Shown piece after piece: positions 9,323 through 17,210 of a stretch of DNA of 51,435 nucleotides; position 1 is the first letter of the stretch, and each line of letters begins with the position of its first letter. The notes under the pieces are model-generated. The model searched no databases and was not told the DNA's origin. It was given only the letters and a program-made list of their open reading frames with translations. Source of the DNA: Facilibium subflavum (lineage in GTDB: Bacteria; Pseudomonadota; Gammaproteobacteria; Francisellales; Francisellaceae); NCBI RefSeq assembly GCF_003574485.1, contig NZ_KZ984700.1:1-51435 (forward strand), in the 5' to 3' direction. The translations under genes and the position numbers were made by a program.

Positions 9323-11152
9323 TTAATGCAATGCATGCCAGATCATATCAGCCATTTTAGCACTAATGCCTGATACTTTGGCTATTTCGCTAGCTGAAGC
9401 GCTTGTTAAGCCTTGCCATCCGCCAAAGTGTGTTAATAAAGCTTTTCTACGCTTAGCACCGATTCCTGGAATTTGCTCTAAAATAGACTCTGTTTGTCTT
9501 TTAGCAACTTTTTTCCGTTGGCCGGTAATCGCAAAATCATGCGCACTGTCACGAATTTGTCGAAGCAGTAAAAAGGCTAAATCATACGCTGGCAAGTGAT
9601 AACCAGTTGAATCAAATCCACGATAGATCACTTCCTTTCCACTAATACGCTCAACCCCTTTTCCAAGGCTTACAAGCTGTATTGTATTTTGCAAATCAAA
9701 CTGCAATAGCGCCTGCTCTGCTTTATGCAACTGCCCCTTTCCACCATCAATGACAATAACATCTGGTAAATTATCCGCCTGAACGCCTGAGGATAACCGC
9801 CGATGCAATGCTTGTGAGATCGCCGTATAATCGTCTCCAGCCGTAACCCCTTCGATATTATATCGCCGATAAGCAGACTTTACTGGACCTTGCTTTTCAT
9901 AAACAACACATGAAGCAACTGTTGCTTCTCCTTGATGATGACTGATATCAAAACACTCAATACGTCTGATTTCTTCGATATTTAGCCATGTTTGTAATGC
10001 TGTAAATTTTGCAGCATATTGAGACAAAGACTGTAAGTTTGATTGTAGTTTCTGCTTGGCATTCACCATAGCAAGCTTTTGCCATTTTGCATTGATTCCT
10101 GTGGTCTTTATTAACCACTGAAGCTTTGCCCCTGCTTTTTTTTCAATCGCTGATAACAATGAAGATGATACCTTTGATCCCTCAGGTAAAATAACTTGTT
10201 CTGGCCAGAGGTTGCGGCTTTGATCAGATAAGTAATAATGTAAGAGAAATGCTGATATAACATCCTCTTTTTCTTGCAGCATATCAATGTCAATAAACCA
10301 ATGTCGATCATATTCAACTTTGCCTTGGCTTATTTCCAAAAGACTTACACAAGCTTTTTGCATAATTGATGCAATACCAATTACATGAAAACTACGCAAA
10401 CTAACCTGATCGATAATCTGCTGTTGCTGTATTTTCGTTAAAATTGTCAGCTGATCTCTTAACATGGCTGCTTTTTCAAAATCATGCTGTTCTGCAGCCT
10501 GGTGCATTTTATTTGAAACTTCTTCTAGCACACTGCTTAGTTTACCTTGAATAAAACGTTTTAATAAATCCACCTGCTCTGCATAGGTTTCTTTCGATAT
10601 TTTATTGACACATGGCGCACTGCAACGCTTTATTTGATATTGTAGACATGGCCGTGTACGTGCTTTGTAATAACTGTCTTCACATTGGCGAACCGGGAAG
10701 ATTTTCTGCAATAAAACAAGCGTTTCACGCATGGAAGCAAGCGATACATAAGGGCCAAAATAAGTGGCTTTTTTATCTGGTTTGCCGCGAAAGCCATAAA
10801 GCCTTGGAAAATCATGATGGCTAAGTGCCAAATAAGGATAGCTCTTATCATCTTTAAACAAGATATTATACTTAGGTTTATGCTTTTTAATTAAGCTACT
10901 TTCTAATAGATACGCCTCATATTCACTTGGCGTTACGGTAATATCAATATAGTGAATCTGCGCAACAAGACTTTGCGTTTTTAGATCCTTAGCACCTTTG
11001 CTAAAATAACTGTTAATCCGTTTATTTAAATTTTTTGCTTTACCCACATAGATAATATTGCCTTGTTTATCATACATGCGATAAACACCAGGATGTGTAC
11101 TGACATTCTTTAAAAACGATTCAAGATCAAATGTGAAATCATCTAAAAACAT
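9323..11152 (-). CDS. uvrC: UvrABC excision nuclease subunit C
   Basis: UvrC makes both incisions during nucleotide excision repair. The 609-residue product carries an N-terminal GIY-YIG nuclease domain (GVYRMYDKQGNIIYVGKAKNLNKR), a four-cysteine cluster region (about residues 155-180), a UVR motif (about 200-240, DFEKAAMLRDQL) that binds UvrB, an RNase H-like nuclease domain (ECFDISHHQGEATVASCVVY, with DVIVIDGGKGQL further on) and a C-terminal helix-hairpin-helix pair (LEQIPGIGAKRRKALL). This is full length for the family. It follows the response regulator gene, the same order as uvrY-uvrC in E. coli. The gap of about 100 bases is larger than in E. coli. Confidence 0.97.
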   Translation of the reverse strand: MFLDDFTFDLESFLKNVSTHPGVYRMYDKQGNIIYVGKAKNLNKRINSYFSKGAKDLKTQSLVAQIHYIDITVTPSEYEAYLLESSLIKKHKPKYNILFKDDKSYPYLALSHHDFPRLYGFRGKPDKKATYFGPYVSLASMRETLVLLQKIFPVRQCEDSYYKARTRPCLQYQIKRCSAPCVNKISKETYAEQVDLLKRFIQGKLSSVLEEVSNKMHQAAEQHDFEKAAMLRDQLTILTKIQQQQIIDQVSLRSFHVIGIASIMQKACVSLLEISQGKVEYDRHWFIDIDMLQEKEDVISAFLLHYYLSDQSRNLWPEQVILPEGSKVSSSLLSAIEKKAGAKLQWLIKTTGINAKWQKLAMVNAKQKLQSNLQSLSQYAAKFTALQTWLNIEEIRRIECFDISHHQGEATVASCVVYEKQGPVKSAYRRYNIEGVTAGDDYTAISQALHRRLSSGVQADNLPDVIVIDGGKGQLHKAEQALLQFDLQNTIQLVSLGKGVERISGKEVIYRGFDSTGYHLPAYDLAFLLLRQIRDSAHDFAITGQRKKVAKRQTESILEQIPGIGAKRRKALLTHFGGWQGLTSASASEIAKVSGISAKMADMIWHALH

Positions 11153-11258
11153 GATGGTAGTTATCTATTAATGGTTAGCTTTATATTCAACGTTGCCGTA
11201 TTTATTGAAAGATAATGAAGATAAATGTAGGCGATTTTTAATATAGATAAGGATACAG

Positions 11259-11909
11259 CTAAACCTTATCTTCTTCAACATCGATAAGTTTATGGCGTAT
11301 GGCAAGATGCGTTAACTCAACATCACTATCAATCCCTAATTTTTCAAATAAGCGATATCGATAACTGTTGACCGTTTTAGGACTTAAACACAGCTGATCA
11401 GCAACTTCATTGACTTTTTGCCCGCTGGTAATCATAATCAAAACCTGCATTTCGCGCTCTGATAAAGAGTCAAAAGGTGATTCATCCTCATGCGTTAAAT
11501 GCTTTAAAGCAAGTTGTTGCGCCACTTCAGGTGAAAGATAACGCCGACCAGAATGCACCATTTTGATTGCCTGAATCATCTCATCCACACTTACACCTTT
11601 AGTCATGTAACCTGATGCACCTGCTTGTAAAACGCGTGTTGGATAAGGCTCATCGCCATATACTGTCACCACCAGAACTTTTACATCCGGATGAGATTTT
11701 ACAATGCGTTTTGTTGCTTCCAACCCGCCCATACCAGGCATTTTCACATCCATTAAGATCACATCAGGCTTAACTTTAGGTACGATTTGAATCGCCTCCT
11801 CACCACTGGATGCCTCACCGACAATTTGTATATTCCCCACATCGCTTAAAAGTTTCTTAATTCCCAAGCGAACCAAATCATGGTCATCAACTAATAGCAC
11901 CTTAATCAC
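11259..11909 (-). CDS. uvrY: Response regulator of the UvrY/GacA/LetA family
   Basis: A NarL/FixJ-type regulator: receiver domain (about residues 1-120, acidic pair at 8-9, phospho-acceptor Asp54 in ILMDVKMPG, conserved Thr in VVTVYGD and Lys in TKGVS) followed by a LuxR-type helix-turn-helix (about 145-205, LSEREMQVLIMITSGQKVNEVA). It begins with GTG, six bases after a perfect AGGAGG. In relatives this protein, activated by BarA/GacS/LetS, switches on small RNAs that titrate CsrA. The position directly upstream of uvrC is the conserved gammaproteobacterial arrangement and supports the assignment. The sensor kinase and the small RNAs are not in this window. Confidence 0.93.
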   Translation of the reverse strand: MIKVLLVDDHDLVRLGIKKLLSDVGNIQIVGEASSGEEAIQIVPKVKPDVILMDVKMPGMGGLEATKRIVKSHPDVKVLVVTVYGDEPYPTRVLQAGASGYMTKGVSVDEMIQAIKMVHSGRRYLSPEVAQQLALKHLTHEDESPFDSLSEREMQVLIMITSGQKVNEVADQLCLSPKTVNSYRYRLFEKLGIDSDVELTHLAIRHKLIDVEEDKV

Positions 11910-12130
11910 TGTGCGCCTCCTAAAACTTTATCGCCTACAATTTTACATTATCACTAAACTACAATCTATTAAAGTGGTTTTTAGGGCTTATTTCCTAGCA
12001 CCTTTGTAAGAGTTTTTCCATAGTATAGCTGAAAATAAGTGAAGGTGTAGATACGATTAAGCATTAATTTTACTTGAATTTACCATTTTACTTTGTAAGA
12101 TAGGCAATATTCTAATCGTTAGCCAATTAA

Positions 12131-13234
12131 ATGATCACAACAAATCAACATCTGCATGCGCTTGCACAACAATTACAAAGTGAAGAGGCTATCGGGCTGG
12201 ATACCGAATTTTTCTGGCGTTATAGTTACTATCCCAAGCTATGTCTTATTCAAATATCAACCCCAGAGCAAGTCTTTTTAATCGACACACTTGCCCCTGG
12301 GCTTGACTTATCGATACTAACGCCTGTTTTTCAAAATCCAAATATTTGTAAAATCATGCATGCTGCTGATAATGATATTAAAATCATTAAACATGCGCTT
12401 AATACATCATTTGAAAATGTCTTTGATACACAGACAGCCATGGCTTTTTTAGGCAATCCACATCAAGTTTCTCTTCCACATTTGCTGTCTGAGTTAAATA
12501 TCGCCATTGTTGATAAGGAACAAAAACTATCTGATTGGCGCATACGCCCCCTAACAGATGAACAAATAACTTATGCTGTTGCTGATGTCGCTTATTTGCT
12601 CGAGGCCTACCACGATCTCCAACAAAAGCTTGAAAAAGCACAAAAGCAAGCCCATTTTATTGAAGAGATGGATCGCTGCTGCCAAAATGCTGGATTTTCT
12701 ACGCCTGAGCAAGCAGTAAAAAGGATGTTTCTGCGTATCAAATCACTTAGCAATGATAAAGCCCAGGCAAATTTAATCTCACTAGTGAAATGGCGTGAGC
12801 AATATGCACAAAAACATAATCTTGTTGTGCGCAACACACTTAACGACCAGATGCTAACCAAAATTGCCAAGCTCAATCCAAGCAATATTACACAGCTTGC
12901 CGATAGCAACATACTATCAAAACAGAAATTAAATCGTTATGCTTCTTTGGTTATGTCCGCACTTCATAAAGCATCCTCCCAAGATGATCTGCTTAGTGAA
13001 AGGCCAGCAATGCCCACGATAAGCAAAGAAACCCTCAATGATATTTATCAAAAATTACAAACGCTTTGTGAACAGCAAAATATTGCTGTCGAAATTGTTG
13101 CTGCTAAACAAGATCTTAAACTCTTTGTACAAAGCTGTCTAATGGACCCTGAAAATTTAAAAAGCAAACTTGCTGAAGGCTGGCGCTTTAAATTGTTTGG
13201 CAGTTTATTAATTAAGCACATATACCACTTGTAA
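12131..13234 (+). CDS. rnd: Ribonuclease D
   Basis: RNase D is a 3'-5' exoribonuclease of the DEDD family that helps mature the 3' ends of tRNAs and other stable RNAs. The 367-residue product has the first motif at Asp24/Glu26 (GLDTEFFW), a second at about Asp81 in MHAADNDIKI, and the third in ITYAVADVAYLL; an HRDC domain follows (about residues 205-290) and a shorter C-terminal helical domain. The length matches the E. coli enzyme (375). It is divergent from the uvrY-uvrC cluster and converges with the small-gene operon, leaving only about 20 bases between stop codons. The region upstream of the ATG has no strong ribosome binding site. Confidence 0.93.
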   Translation: MITTNQHLHALAQQLQSEEAIGLDTEFFWRYSYYPKLCLIQISTPEQVFLIDTLAPGLDLSILTPVFQNPNICKIMHAADNDIKIIKHALNTSFENVFDTQTAMAFLGNPHQVSLPHLLSELNIAIVDKEQKLSDWRIRPLTDEQITYAVADVAYLLEAYHDLQQKLEKAQKQAHFIEEMDRCCQNAGFSTPEQAVKRMFLRIKSLSNDKAQANLISLVKWREQYAQKHNLVVRNTLNDQMLTKIAKLNPSNITQLADSNILSKQKLNRYASLVMSALHKASSQDDLLSERPAMPTISKETLNDIYQKLQTLCEQQNIAVEIVAAKQDLKLFVQSCLMDPENLKSKLAEGWRFKLFGSLLIKHIYHL

Positions 13235-13255
13235 ATCATTTGGTAAATATTTGCA

Positions 13256-13405
13256 CTAATGCCTGATAATCTCACTTAGCTTTAAATCTAATGTCCTTGC
13301 AATCACAGAAATTGGCACGCCATCTTTAAGCATCTTTTCGGCTTCTATCAATCGTTCAGTTTTATTCAGCACGGTCTCAAAATTGTCTATTTTTGTCTTT
13401 CTCAT
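13256..13405 (-). CDS. Small putative helix-turn-helix protein (49 aa)
   Basis: A short frame of 49 codons, starting MRKTKIDNFETVL and ending SEIIRH. Its second half (AEKMLKDGVPISVIARTLDLKLSEII) has the residue pattern of a recombinase-type helix-turn-helix, with Gly, Ile and Leu spaced as in that fold. AAGGA lies 12 bases before the ATG and overlaps the stop codon of the 37-residue gene upstream; the two are 14 bases apart. This spacing argues that it is a real third gene in the row behind lexA. I do not know a named family, and a DNA-binding role is an inference from the motif only. Confidence 0.5.
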   Translation of the reverse strand: MRKTKIDNFETVLNKTERLIEAEKMLKDGVPISVIARTLDLKLSEIIRH

Positions 13406-13419
13406 CTTGAATTAATCCT

Positions 13420-13533
13420 TTATATACTACTATATAAGCGCTTACGCAAAGCTTTTGCACGCTGTCTGTAAAGCGCCTGTTTTCCAAGCTTCCCTTTCTT
13501 AAAAGCACAAATGTAGCTAAATAATAATTTCAT
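13420..13533 (-). CDS. Small very basic protein (37 aa)
   Basis: A frame of 37 codons starting MKLLFSYICAFKKGK, with a hydrophobic first third and a strongly basic remainder (about a dozen Lys/Arg). An AGGAGA sequence sits just upstream of the start at a good distance, and the gene begins 12 bases after the stop of the 95-residue gene. A hydrophobic-then-cationic peptide could be membrane active or bind nucleic acid; I cannot decide between them. Its place between two other small genes, each with its own ribosome binding site, is the main evidence that it is translated. Confidence 0.5.
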   Translation of the reverse strand: MKLLFSYICAFKKGKLGKQALYRQRAKALRKRLYSSI

Positions 13534-13545
13534 CAAACATCTCCT

Positions 13546-13833
13546 TTAAGCTGCCTTGTTATTATGATTAATCAATGCCAATACATTTGATATTACATCA
13601 TGTAAATCAAATGGTGTAACTGAGCTTACTCGCTTGACTGGTTTTTTGCGTAGTTTCCCTTGATGACTTAATAACACCTGAAATCCTTTGTAAGGGTTGA
13701 ATGTAATTTTTAAAAGGTGATTATCTTTTGCCTGCGCAGCAACACCTTGGTCAATTTTATAAAACTCACTGACTTCCCAATAAAATACGCATGGATTTGC
13801 ACATAAAAATGTTATTAATCGCTGACTGTTCAT
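13546..13833 (-). CDS. Unassigned 95-aa protein next to lexA
   Basis: A 95-residue protein of no family I recognise. It has a mixed alpha/beta look with a basic patch (LRKKPVKRV, about residues 61-69) and no signal peptide or membrane segment. A perfect AGGAGG lies nine bases before the ATG. It starts 69 bases after lexA on the same strand and heads a row of three small genes. Its upstream region carries the same 14-base motif seen before lexA, so it may have its own promoter under LexA control. In many gammaproteobacteria the gene after lexA is a damage-induced division inhibitor (sulA) or a mutagenesis gene; whether this protein does a similar job is unknown. Confidence 0.65.
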   Translation of the reverse strand: MNSQRLITFLCANPCVFYWEVSEFYKIDQGVAAQAKDNHLLKITFNPYKGFQVLLSHQGKLRKKPVKRVSSVTPFDLHDVISNVLALINHNNKAA

Positions 13834-13862
13834 TATTTACGACCTCCTTATACCTTTATCTA

Positions 13863-13876
13863 ACATAGCGCTATTA
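13863..13876 (-). promoter_or_regulatory. Candidate LexA operator before the 95-aa gene
   Basis: On the plus strand the sequence is ACATAGCGCTATTA, containing the perfect dyad ATAGCGCTAT. It lies 30 bases upstream of the 95-aa gene's start. The same 14 bases, with one change, occur 25 bases upstream of lexA. Read on the minus strand both contain TAATAG, which could be a -10 element overlapped by the operator. It differs from the E. coli SOS box, but LexA sites vary between lineages. Confidence 0.45.
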
Positions 13877-13902
13877 ATACTAAAAAAGTGAAATTTATAC
13901 GC

Positions 13903-14502
13903 TTAACTTAATAAATATGATTTATCAAAACGCACACCAAGATAAACCCCTTGTATCTTAATACGGCTGGCCGAATAAAGCATTGGTGTTAATTCATCGT
14001 TATGTGGAATAAGTGCAACCGTTGATTTATCCTGCATTACAAACTCTTTTAATGTCGCCTCTTCGTTATCAATTAATGCCACAACAATCTGGCCATCTCG
14101 TGCGATACTTTGTTTTTGAATCAGCACCAAATCACCATCTAATATTCCGCTATCTTTCATAGAGTCTCCTGAAATTTTCAGTAAATAGCGATCATTTGTT
14201 TGAATTAGCGAGCTAAAGTCAATGGTTTCAATCACTTCATACGCCTGTAAAGGCTGGCCTGCCGCAATGGTTCCTACAAGCGGTAAAAGTAACCTGCTGC
14301 TTTTTAGCACTTTTATATGTTTACGCTTGCCCTTTGGCGTTTCAATATAGCCTTTTTTTTCAAGGCTTTGAATATAATAATGAACACTGCCTTTTGACTT
14401 GATCCCAAGCTTGTGTGCAATATCGTTTAGCGTTGGCACTTCTTCTTGGTAGGCAAAATCTTGTATAATTTCTAAGACCTGCTGCTCTCTTTTCGTCAAC
14501 AT
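13903..14502 (-). CDS. lexA: LexA, SOS response repressor
   Basis: LexA represses DNA-damage genes and is inactivated by RecA-stimulated self-cleavage. The 199-residue product has a winged helix-turn-helix (about residues 1-65), the Ala81-Gly82 cleavage site in TIAAGQPLQA, and the Ser114/Lys152 catalytic dyad (SGDSMKDSG and EEATLKEF), with the same relative spacing as the E. coli protein. The recognition helix (SKGSVHYYIQSLEKKG) departs from the E. coli one (which reads SPNAAEEHLKALARKG), so a different operator sequence is expected. That fits the non-standard inverted repeats in its promoter region. Confidence 0.96.
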   Translation of the reverse strand: MLTKREQQVLEIIQDFAYQEEVPTLNDIAHKLGIKSKGSVHYYIQSLEKKGYIETPKGKRKHIKVLKSSRLLLPLVGTIAAGQPLQAYEVIETIDFSSLIQTNDRYLLKISGDSMKDSGILDGDLVLIQKQSIARDGQIVVALIDNEEATLKEFVMQDKSTVALIPHNDELTPMLYSASRIKIQGVYLGVRFDKSYLLS

Positions 14503-14526
14503 ATACTTCCCTGCTATTTTTACGAG

Positions 14527-14540
14527 ACATAGTGCTATTA
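14527..14540 (-). promoter_or_regulatory. Candidate LexA operator before lexA
   Basis: On the plus strand the sequence is ACATAGTGCTATTA, one base different from the motif at 13863-13876 and likewise 25-30 bases upstream of a start codon. On the minus strand a possible promoter is visible: TTGATG, 18 bases, then TAATAG, with the motif covering the -10. An autoregulatory LexA site is the simplest reading. Confidence 0.45.
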
Positions 14541-14561
14541 TGTTCTATTTTTTTAGAACAT
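14540..14561. promoter_or_regulatory. Inverted repeat ATGTTCT-N8-AGAACAT upstream of lexA
   Basis: A perfect 7-base inverted repeat separated by eight A/T bases, about 38 bases upstream of the lexA start and lying between the possible -35 and -10 elements. The position suits a repressor site. It is not the E. coli CTG-N10-CAG box. It abuts the shared 14-base motif, so it may be part of one larger operator or a site for another protein. Confidence 0.4.
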
Positions 14562-14591
14562 CAAGCAATTTATTAAAATTTTACTAAATTT

Positions 14592-15929
14592 TTAGAACAT
14601 CGACTTCCTTTTTATAGGCTTTGCTGTATTAATCCATTCTGCTGCTGCATATATTGGAGTGCCTAGAAAGAATAAAATCATCCCATAGTAAACAACTTCT
14701 TTACCTGAACCAACAATTGTCCACAATGAATAAGCACAAGCTAGAATGGCAATAATTACACTTGCATGGTAAATACGCGTTTGTGGGTTTTGCGCTTTAA
14801 TGACTAAAATATTCGCAATCGCCGTATAAAAATAAGGTATAAGCGCTGCTAATACCGCCATTAAAATGATTAAATTAAATTGTGCAACCAAGCTTTTTGA
14901 CATTGTCATCAACAATAGTATTGTCATCAAGACAGCTGAAAGCAGCAAACTAAAAACCGGGGCACCATGTTTATTTTCTATGGCAAAGATCGCAGGGAAT
15001 AAACGGCTTTTCGCAATTGATTGGGAAACAACAGCTGTTAACATCACCCAACCATTTAGCGTCCCCAAACAAGCAATAACCGCTGCCACAGCAATAACCA
15101 TACTACCATTTGGCCCTAGAATTTCAGCCGCAGCCAAGGCAAATGGTGCATTGGAATTTTGTAAATTTATCGCCGGCACCATTCCCATAATCACAACAGA
15201 GCTTGCAATATAAATAAATGCAGCAATCAAAACACCAGTGAGTGTTGCCAAAGGAATTGTCTTAGCAGGATTTTTAACACGACTTGCCGTCACTGCTGCT
15301 GACTCTAAACCAATAAATGCCCACAAGGTAAGTGATGCTGCCGAACTAAAGGCATCAAAATTTGCTTGTCCACTGATGTTAAAACCAGTATAAAATTGAG
15401 GGTGTATATACCACATTCCAACTACGATGATAAAAAGCAAAGGCAGGCTTTTCGCAATCATTGTGATGACTTGCAACCAGCCTACACTTCTGGCGCCCAG
15501 CATATTAAAAAAGGTTAAAAGCCATATAATACCAATGGCAGAGCCACCTGCAATAACATAGTTATTCAAAGCAGGAAAAAAATAGCTCATATAACCTACC
15601 ATGGCAATTGCAATTGCACAGTTTCCCACCCAAAGTGATGCCCAATAGCCAAAACCACTTTGAAAACCAAGAAACCGTCCCAACCCAACACGAACATAAA
15701 TATATGGCCCACCATCAACCTTAGGAACAAGACGGCTAAAGCTACAAAACACTAATGCCAATGCCGTTGAACCAAGTGCTGTGAAAACCCAGGCAAGAAT
15801 GCTAATACTACCAAATTTTGCCAGTCCTGATGGTAATAGAAAAATACCAGATCCCACCATATTTCCAGAGACAAGGGCCACAAGCATCCAAAAATTCATA
15901 TAATGCTTATCTTCCTGCACAATATTCAC
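14592..15929 (-). CDS. APC-family amino-acid/polyamine permease, AdiC-like
   Basis: A 445-residue inner-membrane carrier with about 12 hydrophobic segments. The start of helix 1, VSGNMVGSGIFLLPSGLA, matches the unwound substrate-binding segment of the basic amino-acid/polyamine antiporter branch (AdiC, CadB, PotE), and the segment FGYWASLWVGNCAIAIAMVGY continues the similarity. The later WAFIGLESAAV segment corresponds to helix 6 with the gating aromatic. The likely substrate is an amino acid or polyamine exchanged across the membrane; the exact pair cannot be told from sequence, and no decarboxylase gene is nearby. It follows the rplT terminator on the same strand. Confidence 0.85.
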   Translation of the reverse strand: MNIVQEDKHYMNFWMLVALVSGNMVGSGIFLLPSGLAKFGSISILAWVFTALGSTALALVFCSFSRLVPKVDGGPYIYVRVGLGRFLGFQSGFGYWASLWVGNCAIAIAMVGYMSYFFPALNNYVIAGGSAIGIIWLLTFFNMLGARSVGWLQVITMIAKSLPLLFIIVVGMWYIHPQFYTGFNISGQANFDAFSSAASLTLWAFIGLESAAVTASRVKNPAKTIPLATLTGVLIAAFIYIASSVVIMGMVPAINLQNSNAPFALAAAEILGPNGSMVIAVAAVIACLGTLNGWVMLTAVVSQSIAKSRLFPAIFAIENKHGAPVFSLLLSAVLMTILLLMTMSKSLVAQFNLIILMAVLAALIPYFYTAIANILVIKAQNPQTRIYHASVIIAILACAYSLWTIVGSGKEVVYYGMILFFLGTPIYAAAEWINTAKPIKRKSMF

Positions 15930-15950
15930 CTTTTTACATAAGTAATAGTC

Positions 15951-15985
15951 AAAAAAAAGGGTGTACCCTCAAGCACACCCCTTTT
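15951..15985 (-). terminator. Rho-independent terminator after rplT
   Basis: On the minus strand AAAAGGGGTGT and ACACCCTTTTTTTT pair around a 10-base loop, ending in a run of eight T. It lies about 40 bases after the rplT stop codon and 20 bases before the permease start, so it closes the ribosomal-protein operon. Confidence 0.85.
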
Positions 15986-16022
15986 AAAAGTTTTACGCTG
16001 TTATTTGCGTTGGTATAGCAAA

Positions 16023-16382
16023 TTATGCAGCCAGTGCTGCTTTTGCTTTTTCTACCAGTTCGGCAAATGCGTCTTTGTTGAATACCGCAAGCTCAGCAAG
16101 TACTTTACGATCTAGATCGATTTGCGCTTTCTTTAAGCCATTGATAAATTTGCTATAGCTTAAATCATGTTGACGTGCTGCTGCATTAATACGAACAATC
16201 CACAAAGAACGAAATTGTCTTTTTTTCTGTCTGCGATCACGATATGCATATTGACCTGCTTTAATAACAGCTTGCTTGGCAACACGGTAAACACGCGAAC
16301 GCGCACCATAGTAGCCCTTGGCCTGTTTTAATATCTTATTATGACGACGGCGTGCTTGAACGCCTCTTTTTACTCTTGGCAT
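16023..16382 (-). CDS. rplT: 50S ribosomal protein L20
   Basis: L20 binds 23S rRNA early in 50S assembly. The 119-residue product shows the basic N-terminal extension ([24 protein letters not shown]) and the compact C-terminal domain ([12 protein letters not shown]...[24 protein letters not shown]), at the standard length. It ends the thrS-infC-rpmI-rplT operon and is followed by a strong terminator. In E. coli L20 represses translation of rpmI-rplT by binding the leader; whether the same fold exists here was not tested. Confidence 0.98.
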   Translation of the reverse strand: MPRVKRGVQARRRHNKILKQAKGYYGARSRVYRVAKQAVIKAGQYAYRDRRQKKRQFRSLWIVRINAAARQHDLSYSKFINGLKKAQIDLDRKVLAELAVFNKDAFAELVEKAKAALAA

Positions 16383-16418
16383 AATTTACTCCACTTTAAA
16401 AAAACTTAGTTAATTGAA

Positions 16419-16616
16419 TTAAGCAAACGGTAATTGCTGATTAAGACTTGGTACATCAGCCTTAGCCACCTGATCCATTCCACGCAGATGACGCTTACGC
16501 TTAGTTGTCATCTTAGTATTAATATGGGCACGGTTTGCTGCACGATGCTTAAAACCACCCTTACCAGTTCTTTTAAAGCGCTTATGCGCACCTTTATTCG
16601 ATTTTAATTTTGGCAT
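16419..16616 (-). CDS. rpmI: 50S ribosomal protein L35
   Basis: A 65-residue, highly basic protein starting [18 protein letters not shown], the standard L35 opening, with the conserved HLRGM segment near the end. It lies between infC (57 bases) and rplT (36 bases) as in most bacteria. It buries itself in rRNA of the large subunit. Confidence 0.98.
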   Translation of the reverse strand: MPKLKSNKGAHKRFKRTGKGGFKHRAANRAHINTKMTTKRKRHLRGMDQVAKADVPSLNQQLPFA

Positions 16617-16673
16617 AATCTACTCCGCATTTTACCATTATTATTCAGGTATCTGTTTTAACGACAAATACAT

Positions 16674-17195
16674 TTATTTTTTCTTTGGTCCTAAAACCAT
16701 GATCATTTGACGACCTTCCATTTTCGGTCGGTGCTCCACCACGCCGTAAGGTTCTAAATCAGACTCCAAGCGCTTCAACATTTCCATGCCTAACTCTTGA
16801 TGTGCCAATTCACGCCCCCTAAAACGGACTGTGATTTTGACTTTATCGCCATTTTCTAGGAACTTTATCAGGTTGCGTAGTTTTACCTGATAGTCCCCAA
16901 CATCGGTACCAGGTCGAAGTTTAATTTCTTTGACCTGCATCTGTTTTTGCTTTTTCTTTGCAGCTGCTTTCTTTTTGCCCTGTTCAAATAGATATTTACC
17001 ATAATCCATTAACCGACATACTGGCGGTTTGGCTTGTGACACCATTTCCACCAAATCAACACCTGCTTCTTCAGCCTTTTCCAGCGCCTCTTTTAATGAG
17101 ACGATACCAATTTGTTCTCCATCCGCTCCAATCAAACGGACTTCTTTCGCCTTAATATTCTCATTAATTGGCGCTTTTTGGTCTGACTTGCTAAT
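16674..17195 (-). CDS. infC: Translation initiation factor IF-3 with AUU start
   Basis: IF-3 keeps the 30S subunit free and checks the start codon. The N-terminal domain begins [20 protein letters not shown] and the C-terminal domain contains [19 protein letters not shown]. No ATG, GTG or TTG begins the full N-terminal domain. An ATT codon at 17195 does, six bases after AGGAG, giving 173 residues, close to the usual length. AUU is the known start codon of infC in E. coli and lets IF-3 repress its own translation. Starting at the internal TTG (17135) would remove 20 conserved residues. It begins 15 bases after thrS. Confidence 0.95.
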   Translation of the reverse strand: MSKSDQKAPINENIKAKEVRLIGADGEQIGIVSLKEALEKAEEAGVDLVEMVSQAKPPVCRLMDYGKYLFEQGKKKAAAKKKQKQMQVKEIKLRPGTDVGDYQVKLRNLIKFLENGDKVKITVRFRGRELAHQELGMEMLKRLESDLEPYGVVEHRPKMEGRQMIMVLGPKKK

Positions 17196-17210
17196 TGTTC
17201 ACTCCTAATA

